Made by a program: the position numbers and the translations under genes. From contig CP136066.1 in NCBI GenBank assembly GCA_032622095.1, positions 190,142,816 to 190,206,815 on the forward strand: a DNA stretch of 64,000 bases, given 5' to 3'. Positions 61,801-64,000 of the stretch are shown piece after piece; position 1 is the first letter of the stretch, and the number at the start of each line of letters is the position of its first letter. The notes beneath the pieces are model-generated. The model did not search any database. It was not told the origin of the DNA and saw only the letters and a list, made by a program, of their open reading frames with translations. Source of the stretch: Siphonodentalium dalli. Its lineage: Eukaryota > Mollusca > Scaphopoda > Gadilida > Siphonodentaliidae.

Positions 61801-62505
61801 GGTGGGTCCTGCTAAAGTGCTATGGTGCTGGTGGATCCTGCTAAATTGCTAAGGTGCTGGTGGGTCCTGCTAGATTACTATGGTACTGGTGGGTCCTGCT
61901 AAATTGCTATGCTGCTGGTGGGTCCTGCTAATTTGCTATGGTGCTGGTGGGTCCTGCTAAATTGCTTTGCTGCTGGTAAGACAACCGATGCTGGTAACAA
62001 CAACTTACCGCTATTTGATTTAAAGTTGTAATTTGTTTTATAAACAAGAACAATTCCTATGTCAAGCCTGGATAATTCGGGGATGCATATAAAATATATA
62101 CATTAAAATTCCCCACTTGCTCTATATTGTATGCATGTATGTCTTGCAATGTTTAATACGCTGAGAGTTTTTGTGGTTATCTGAGTATGACTTTAAACAC
62201 GCTCCATATCAAGTACACGAACACTACTTGATGCATTATTCACATAGCATTATCACCATCTTTCACGGTATGCATCACTGTTTATATCATAGTTTTGTTC
62301 TAGATGCAAGTGGCTGCATGGGGATGAACCTAAACCTAGCTATACTATTAATTCCCTACCGGTTGGTATGATTCCAATAGGAACATCGACCACTGCGACA
62401 TCAGCCTCGAAGTCGTCGACATCCACGCCCGCTTCTTTCTGTACCTTTCTCACAACAGCGTTTGTTGTGTCATATACGGCTCCGTCACCTCCTATCACTA
62501 TAATG
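34821..62505 (-). CDS. Ceramide-kinase-like lipid kinase (DAGK catalytic family), 5' end outside window
   Basis: Minus-strand exons in order: 62505-62360, 61382-61311, 58879-58775, 57906-57856, 47786-47593, 39290-39127 and 34863-34821 (stop TGA). Each has AG and GT borders and every junction phase matches. The family phosphorylates the hydroxyl of ceramide, sphingosine or diacylglycerol with ATP. Visible motifs are IVIGGDGAVYD (the GGDG nucleotide loop), VPIGIIPTGMGNFLA (the usual GIIPAGTGN element), YTIGASYGFFSDAFF, VELDFDGEHFMMVLV and, near the end, GIQGETVRIPHPEFSVRV followed by HKSIIRMFTNNS. The last part matches the C-terminal end of ceramide kinases in position and style. Residues upstream of GGDG (a PH domain in CERK) must lie right of the window. 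The Cys-rich motif of vertebrate CERK is absent, so substrate is uncertain. In the 51-nt exon, the phase-consistent frame gives an unconvincing TSCGIQGSLMLKLNLC, while the next frame gives HIVWYPRLFDAEIEFMP, which fits the family. A missing base, or unseen exons restoring phase, would explain this. Introns reach 10 kb and hold the LINE and satellites. Confidence 0.83.
34958..35545. repeat. Inverted repeat with 33-bp tandem units flanking a MITE
   Basis: At 34975-35082 the word ATACACCCAGGATCTCTCAA is repeated four times in ~33-base units. At 35450-35545 its inverse (GGAGATCCTGGGTGTAATTT and variants) occurs twice. Both blocks end in matching ATGGTATCATGCAAAA-like or inverse sequence. A family D MITE lies between. 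It is in the last intron of the kinase. Confidence 0.75.
35167..35423. mobile_element. Family D palindromic MITE, copy 3
   Basis: The ends TTAACCCTTTACCCAACAG and TTTGGTAAAGGGTTAA match the DRC5-intron copies. It has one intact hairpin (GTCGACCATAGGTCGCC centre) and one truncated hairpin. Confidence 0.85.
35652..35900. mobile_element. Family C MITE, diverged
   Basis: GCAGCATTATAGATCCTGTG begins the element and AAGCTCCAGTCATGGAAG ends it. Both hairpins are eroded, and the spacer AGGTCAAGGTAAATATTGTT is intact. Confidence 0.7.
36348..36561. mobile_element. Tc1/mariner-type MITE (family B)
   Basis: The ends are CAGTAATGCTC and GAGCATTACTG, with TA on each side. The arms are almost identical and close on the centre GAAAGCTCTCGGGGAGAGC. 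It is intronic in the kinase. Confidence 0.9.
36603..36722. mobile_element. Family A MITE, short form
   Basis: It starts AAGCCTGGATATAGTGTGTC with the GCAGAATTTTGAATTTAGTG arm and ends with GGGGACCTCATTCTAC. The right outer segment is missing. Confidence 0.75.
36737..38347. mobile_element. Family B MITE split by a 1.43 kb insertion
   Basis: The left end CAGTAATGCTCTAAG (36737) and right end CTTAGAGCATTACTG (ending 38347) are flanked by TA. The right terminal repeat is interrupted at CTTAGA by the element at 36904-38332. Removing the insert and one CTTAGA copy restores the palindrome. Confidence 0.88.
36904..38332. mobile_element. 1.43 kb TIR element with GC-rich subterminal repeats
   Basis: The ends are TATGGAATCCTATTACGG and its inverse. 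The terminal inverted repeats extend about 300 bases (to about 37200 and from about 38030). The target duplication is CTTAGA (36898-36903 and 38333-38338). Each arm is packed with GCGCCATTAG and GCCGAAAGCGACAAA words in both orientations, then the CAGCAGGGGTGCCGGAAGAG end block. The 830-base middle has no transposase-like open frame, so it is non-autonomous. The superfamily is unknown, and a 6-bp duplication is uncommon. It is much more GC-rich than its surroundings. Confidence 0.9.
38400..38645. mobile_element. Family A MITE, right half
   Basis: It has the inner block TTTGCAGAAGATAAATTGCA, the GCAGAATTAGATCGCCAGAG arm and its inverse CTGGGGACCTCATTCTAC, and ends with GTCAGACACATGATATC. The left half is absent. 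Confidence 0.75.
38757..38790 (-). pseudogene. Duplicated 3' edge of the kinase exon at 39127-39290
   Basis: About 27 bases around AACCTGACTGAGAATTCT recur at 39124-39151 with one mismatch. In the kinase, this is the end of the penultimate visible exon plus its donor. On the minus strand the copy would encode PHLEFSV then AG|GTTAAT, the same phase as the real PHPEFSV. No 3' splice site nearby was convincing, so it is probably a non-functional partial duplicate. Confidence 0.6.
39355..39560. mobile_element. Family C MITE
   Basis: TTAACCATTTCATGATTGG opens it and TAATGCTGCACCAGCGCAGC closes it. One complete hairpin (CATTCTCTTATATATGCGAG) and one truncated hairpin occur around the TTTACCCTGATCTTGTAAGC spacer. 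It starts 65 bases upstream (in gene direction) of a kinase exon. Confidence 0.8.
39660..40050. mobile_element. Family A MITE, full-length variant
   Basis: It runs from CAGGCCTGATAATATGGTGC to GCACCTTATTCTCAGGCCTA, with two inner palindromes (39700-39790 and 39926-40022) built on GCAGAATGAGGTCCCCAGA. Confidence 0.8.
40680..45940. repeat. Tandem array of ~1563-bp units, three near-identical copies plus diverged ends
   Basis: Landmarks repeat at constant spacing. The block around CGGATGGACAGATGGATGG occurs near 41025, 42587 and 44149. A short open frame ending at 41699, 43262 and 44827 is also identical each time. Copies differ mainly in A/T run length. Each unit contains a family A MITE and an older internal motif (GAGTTATGGCCCTGG, TCATTTGAACAAATCTGAA). 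Both ends grade into diverged partial units, and the right end closes with GACTTCGTCTCAGGTGAGCT. It lies wholly inside a kinase intron and encodes nothing convincing. Confidence 0.92.
45923..46720. repeat. Satellite of ~70-bp units with a 395-bp higher-order repeat
   Basis: The unit reads TTTCTGTACTAAATACTCAC, then TGATGAGTAGTTATTTCATA, repeated about eight times. The block starting CTCAGGTGAGCTAAAAAGTG occurs at 45923 and again at 46318, giving a higher-order period near 395. The unit resembles the terminal sequence of the palindromic element at 57440-57715. Confidence 0.85.
47247..47583. mobile_element. Family A MITE, diverged, overlapping the kinase exon edge
   Basis: It contains CATCATTCTGCGTAGGCCTC, TTATCTTCTGCAAATTATGG and the end CAGACACACTATATCCAGAC. 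It ends only about 10 bases beyond the donor of the kinase exon 47593-47786, so the 5' part of that intron is MITE sequence. Confidence 0.75.
48012..48293. mobile_element. Family C two-hairpin MITE
   Basis: The ends are TTAACCCTTCCATGACTG and CAACCATGAAAGGGTTAA. Both hairpins are present (centres TCCCATAGGGAG and TCCCCATGTGAG) with the GACCTTGTAAGCCAG spacer. Confidence 0.85.
48300..49600. other. Intron sequence, nothing recognised
   Basis: AT-rich intron of the kinase on the opposite strand. The plus-strand open frame at 48704-49054 is hydrophobic and low-complexity, with no domain and no splice context. Confidence 0.35.
49610..49750. repeat. Dispersed repeat, copy 2 of 2
   Basis: It matches 828-965 in the same orientation, from GGAGTGGTATGGTCGATTTC to CATAATATGTCTTTAAA. 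Confidence 0.6.
50868..51455 (-). pseudogene. Relic of a CXC (Tesmin/TSO1-like) domain protein gene
   Basis: The minus strand, read across frameshifts, keeps the block order of a family widely multiplied in invertebrate genomes. SGCDSTF is followed by FLGKGKRNFEML (near 51395-51330). ECIQHFVVIVYDKSVNLSSV comes next, then EHLSPRRTMLLQMK, then YQAGIWTVSPTVDAKFPAH and GWKLIDGSVVTV. Last is the Cys-rich NPEAARECIELIKCVCKSVC, a stop, and KCSRSKLPCKKLCRCGCEK. At least two frameshifts and one in-frame stop break it. In the family the Cys-rich block is a zinc-binding CXC motif, and the genes are often found in repeat-like multiplicity. The LINE begins soon after its 5' side, which may have truncated it. 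The identification is from remembered motif order. Confidence 0.55.
51961..53142 (+). CDS. LINE ORF1 protein (coiled coil, RRM-like, C-terminal domain)
   Basis: A complete frame of 393 residues. Residues 1-100 are Gln/Thr/Ser-rich. Residues about 100-190 form heptad-like sequence (RLSSIETNVAKLG, LSAQVRTLTLEMET, MQRLSQDCSSLW) suited to a trimeric coiled coil. Residues 200-270 have the RRM-like SNLLFHGLSEIDGED and GNVHRIGREQIRKIRPI. Residues 275-335 resemble the L1-type C-terminal domain (VTQQFPEEVRSERKRLRP and VRFKNDKLYINNQLY). The tail is Gln/Pro-rich. The family binds element RNA and acts as a nucleic-acid chaperone in the ribonucleoprotein. The start is the first Met after a stop. No disabling change was seen, in contrast to ORF2. 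Confidence 0.88.
   Translation: MPTTMMEEIVVTRENVISLPACTTTTTYVQPIFTQAMPGTVTQLPTHQTILPYQMAASCIVSSSEQSMYQQQDLVHGINSAASSDIQMVNVPQHTLHDPTSVLHGMNNRLSSIETNVAKLGPMEATMSSLSAQVRTLTLEMETSKKRWDSMGVAVVDLRREADEARLSMQRLSQDCSSLWLAYGSLDEKTQRLNDSTLDLRCRSMKSNLLFHGLSEIDGEDTEWLLRDFLSTGLAIDDNLSFGNVHRIGREQIRKIRPIVASFIYHKEKSLVLDSSYVGLRNTKFHVTQQFPEEVRSERKRLRPVINQARNNGQQVRFKNDKLYINNQLYNQQQGATSFFGYSASMPRQQLYQQRPTGGSLPAPIPPRGYDGQNPVVTPNTQNKRQRHSSTPN
53173..54071 (+). pseudogene. LINE ORF2 endonuclease domain, broken
   Basis: RIITLNVCGLSNRLKCP (53185 on) is the N-terminal strand of an APE-type endonuclease, with CFVESRTDD carrying its acidic residue. A TAA stop interrupts it at 53236-53238. After KISGNLYLAL the frame shifts near 53480-53505 and the expected segment with the GDFN motif is missing, indicating a deletion. 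The frame then resumes as NPNFKDLLDCGLC and later SVVDYVICN and FSDAHSSLSL. A G run at 54054-54066 causes a second frame change before the reverse transcriptase. The domain cannot be active as assembled. Confidence 0.85.
54072..56424 (+). pseudogene. LINE ORF2 reverse transcriptase and C-terminal region, two stops
   Basis: Continuous frame from KPWLSEETKKLRKEF to the terminal KTGSSPE, except for TGA stops at 55852-55854 and 56200-56202. Reverse transcriptase motifs are in order: IIPIYKNKGTTSDPNNYRGI, QTGFRKGHSTIDNI, FAFIDFRKAFDTIW (motif A), GLKQGANLSPFIF (motif B), LLYADDTVIMS (motif C, YADD intact) and FTYLGIKL. The C-terminal part has KLCNKNLLGDEMHYIFHG, where a Cys/His knuckle is usual in related elements. 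Both TGA codons could come from CGA by CpG decay. The catalytic core itself is intact, but the protein is truncated. Confidence 0.9.
57050..57380. repeat. GACAGACATGC/GACCGACAGTCAG minisatellite
   Basis: Units of 8-12 bases (GACATGCAGACC, GACAGTCAGGCGGACATACA and AACAGGCGGACAGACATGCA) recur in higher-order 44-56 base blocks. Open frames on both strands are all Arg/Thr/Asp/Gln or Cys/Leu-rich repeats and are by-products. It is an intron of the kinase. Confidence 0.88.
57440..57715. mobile_element. Family G palindromic element
   Basis: The ends are TTAACCATTTCTATACTAAA and TTTAGTATAGAAAGGGTTAA. A central hairpin is AATAAGTTCAACAAACAAAC facing TTGTTGAACTTATT. Its termini correspond to the satellite unit at 46.1-46.7 kb and to the first 60 bases of the window. 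Confidence 0.7.
59283..59882. mobile_element. Family C MITE interrupted by another element
   Basis: The outer parts (GCATTACATATTTTGTACCA at the left, AAGCTCCAGTCATTGAAGGG at the right) are family C. The first hairpin is split after CCTCGCATATAT by the insertion at 59378-59740 and resumes with ATATAAGCGAATGCACTGGC. Confidence 0.8.
59378..59740. mobile_element. Family H element, GTGACC(C/T)GCCATATC ends, ATAT target
   Basis: The terminal inverted repeats are GTGACCCGCCATATCAAATC and inverse. ATAT on both sides and the neighbouring family C consensus show a 4-bp target duplication. Just inside each end is CCCTGTGCCAATGCATTCTC or its inverse, the same hairpin half found in family D. The 220-base middle is unrelated to the other copy and non-coding. 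Confidence 0.83.
60079..60545. mobile_element. Family H element, copy 2
   Basis: The ends GTGACCTGCCATATCAAATC and inverse are flanked by ATAT as in the first copy. Inside are two complete hairpins on AATGCATTCTCTTATATATG with GTCGACCATAGGTCGCC-type centres, plus a diverged central inverted pair (ACAGAGCCCC and GGGGCTCCCTG). Confidence 0.83.
60598..60960. mobile_element. Family E palindromic MITE
   Basis: The ends are TTTTAAAGGCACGGATGGCC and GGCCATCCGGGCATTTAAAA. The inner arms include AATAGTATGTTATTGTCAAG and its inverse and TTATGTAAACAAAAGCCA with TGGCTTTTGTTTACATAA at the centre. The diverged copy is at 15105-15612. Confidence 0.85.
61480..61976. repeat. Minisatellite, ~28-30 bp unit, about 17 copies
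   Basis: The unit is GCTATGGTGCTGGTGGGTCC, then TGCTAAATT, repeated contiguously with substitutions and some shortened units. It lies in the 0.98 kb intron between the first two visible kinase exons. There are no unique spacers. Confidence 0.93.
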
Positions 62506-63310
62506 CTAAAAATGGAAATATATATCATATATGGACCCTTCACCATACACATACGATATTAAAATTGGAGATATTTGCTATACATATATATGGTCCTGTC
62601 ACCACCTACCAATACAATGCTAACATTGGAAATATATGTCACATATGGTCCCGTCACCACCCACTAACACAATGCTAAAATTGGAAAACATGTCATATAT
62701 GGTCACGTCACCACCACCACCACATACAATTCTAAACTTGGAAATATATGCATATATAGTCCCGTCACTACCCAAGATACAATGCTAAAATTGCAAATAT
62801 ATGTCCATATATTATCCCGTCACCACCCTCAAATACAATTCTAAAATAGGAAACATATGTCATATATGGTTCCGTCACCACCACCACCACAACCACCACC
62901 ACCACACACAATGCTAAACAAGGAAATATATTCATATATAGTCCCGTCACTACCCAAGATACAATGCTAAAATTGGAAATATGTCATAATTATATGGTCC
63001 CGTCACCATCCACGAAAACAATGCTTAAATTGGAAATATATGTCATATATATTTCAGTCACCACCACAAATACAATGCTAAAATTGTAAATATATGTCCA
63101 TATATGGTCCCGTCACCACCCTCAAATACAATGCTAAAATTTTAAATATATGTCATATATGGTCCTGTTATATAACACCCACATACAATGCTAAAATTGG
63201 AAATATGTGTCATATGTGGTCCCATCTCCAACACAAATACAATGCTAATATTGGAAATATATGTCATATATGGTCCCGCCAACACAACGCTAAAATTGGA
63301 AACTATGTTA
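62506..63310 (-). repeat. ~55-bp tandem array derived from a kinase intron/exon boundary
   Basis: About 14 diverged units precede (in gene direction) the exon at 62505-62360. Each unit on the minus strand contains TTCCAATTTTAG, the acceptor-like end of the intron. This is followed by CATTGTATTTGTGGGTGGTG and ACGGGACCATATATGAC, the counterpart of the first ~30 exon bases. In at least three units (near 62640-62680, 62820-62850 and 63110-63140), the phase used by the real exon gives I-V-x-x-GGDG. Others carry substitutions (VGGDRT, VDGDGT) or one-base shifts. Two units have expanded CCA runs (62710-62725 and 62875-62905). Read-through between units is usually stopped by the TAG of the next acceptor, so this is not a coding repeat. 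Confidence 0.87.
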
Positions 63311-63850
63311 ACAGAAACTCAAAGATGTCTCATCCGCTTTGACACATAACTATTTGTGAGTTAGTATTTTGTTTTGAGAAATTATTTGACCGCTAAAAAT
63401 ATAACTTCATTTCGATTCATATATTTTAATTTCAACACCACTAATAGTTGAAAAACGATGTCCAGTTTACTAAAATGAATGCAAAGCAGTAACATAAAAT
63501 ATTTCGAATTTTCAACTGAGATTTATGTGGCGATGCATCAAGTTTTCACCACAGTACCATTGTCAGGTCATGCACATCATGAATTCAACTATTATAGGTA
63601 AATATATATGAAAATCAGTGTTTACTAAATCCGGACCAAGTTTTCTTTTGTGGCCAAATAACAAGACTCGATCCGTGTGAATGATTACTCATGATGGTAC
63701 ATGATAAGGGTACGTTCATATGCTGGCAAGTTTGCACGGCATGGTTTTTCAGGCATTTCATCATAGAAAACCACATGGTGCCATAATATGAAAATAAACG
63801 TGCATATAATATGCATCTTTACCAAAGCGAACGACGTGAGAAGTAAAATT
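63310..63850. other. No exon recognised; intron or upstream region of the kinase
   Basis: The preceding kinase exon must end in phase 2 on the minus strand and lie right of the array. None with a donor and family motifs could be found before the window ends. Confidence 0.35.
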
Positions 63851-63853
63851 TCT

Positions 63854-63975
63854 GTAGTTCCACTTATAACGGCGCTACATAATTTGCCTGCAAATACCTG
63901 TATGATTGATTCTTGCGAGAAAATTGCACGCTATTTACAGGCAAATTTCGGTAGCATGGCTTCAGGTGGAACTAC
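63854..63975. mobile_element. 122-bp MITE-like inverted repeat
   Basis: GTAGTTCCACTTATAACGGC at the left faces GCCATGC..CCTGAAG..GTGGAACTAC at the right. Inner arms AATTTGCCTGCAAATA and TATTTACAGGCAAATT also match. No gene was seen; the open frame across it is a shadow of the repeat. Confidence 0.75.
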
Positions 63976-64000
63976 GGGGAGTTTACTTCGCATGTAGTTA

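Noticed and set aside
61480-61976. Regular repeats that might be a CRISPR array
   Set aside because: The units are contiguous without unique spacers and lie in an intron of an animal gene.

Overview
This is a stretch of an animal nuclear genome, most probably a mollusc or another lophotrochozoan. The evidence is spliced genes with GT-AG introns, long AT-rich introns, a decayed LINE, and dense palindromic DNA transposon relics. A repeat ending in a 'GACTATAGCT..GAGACTTCGTCTCAG' motif (41050-41093 and 45896-45937) is, from memory, of a type common in bivalve genomes. Nothing here is bacterial: there are no operons and no CRISPR array.

Two genes can be assembled with confidence. DRC5/TCTE1, an axonemal dynein regulatory complex subunit with leucine-rich repeats, lies on the plus strand in three coding exons (24736-25009, 29673-30697, 32242-32433; 496 residues). 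Tail to tail with it, 2.4 kb away, a lipid kinase of the diacylglycerol-kinase-catalytic family (ceramide-kinase-like) runs on the minus strand from beyond the right end of the window down to its stop at 34821. Seven exons are visible, and all junction phases agree. One 51-nt exon nevertheless reads as more kinase-like in a frame that the phases do not allow. A third, unidentified gene contributes a Ser/Thr-rich first coding exon on the minus strand (6740-5984).

Layout. 1-24.7 kb: mostly intergenic, with the Ser-rich exon, palindromic elements and minisatellites. 24.7-32.4 kb: DRC5, whose first intron carries a 0.8 kb duplication that copies the exon-1 splice donor. 34.8-62.5 kb: the kinase. 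Its introns hold a 1.43 kb terminal-inverted-repeat element inserted in another element (36904-38332), a 1.56 kb tandem triplication (about 40.7-45.9 kb), a short satellite (46 kb), a relic of a CXC-domain gene (50.9-51.45 kb) and a LINE with intact ORF1 but broken ORF2 (51.9-56.7 kb). 62.5-63.3 kb: about 14 decayed copies of a ~55 bp unit that spans the 3' splice site and GGDG motif of the first visible kinase exon.

The most unusual theme is repeated duplication of exon edges: an acceptor plus the GGDG codons in the kinase, a donor in DRC5, and another donor-side exon end in the kinase. The second theme is a hairpin module that recurs inside elements with three different kinds of ends.
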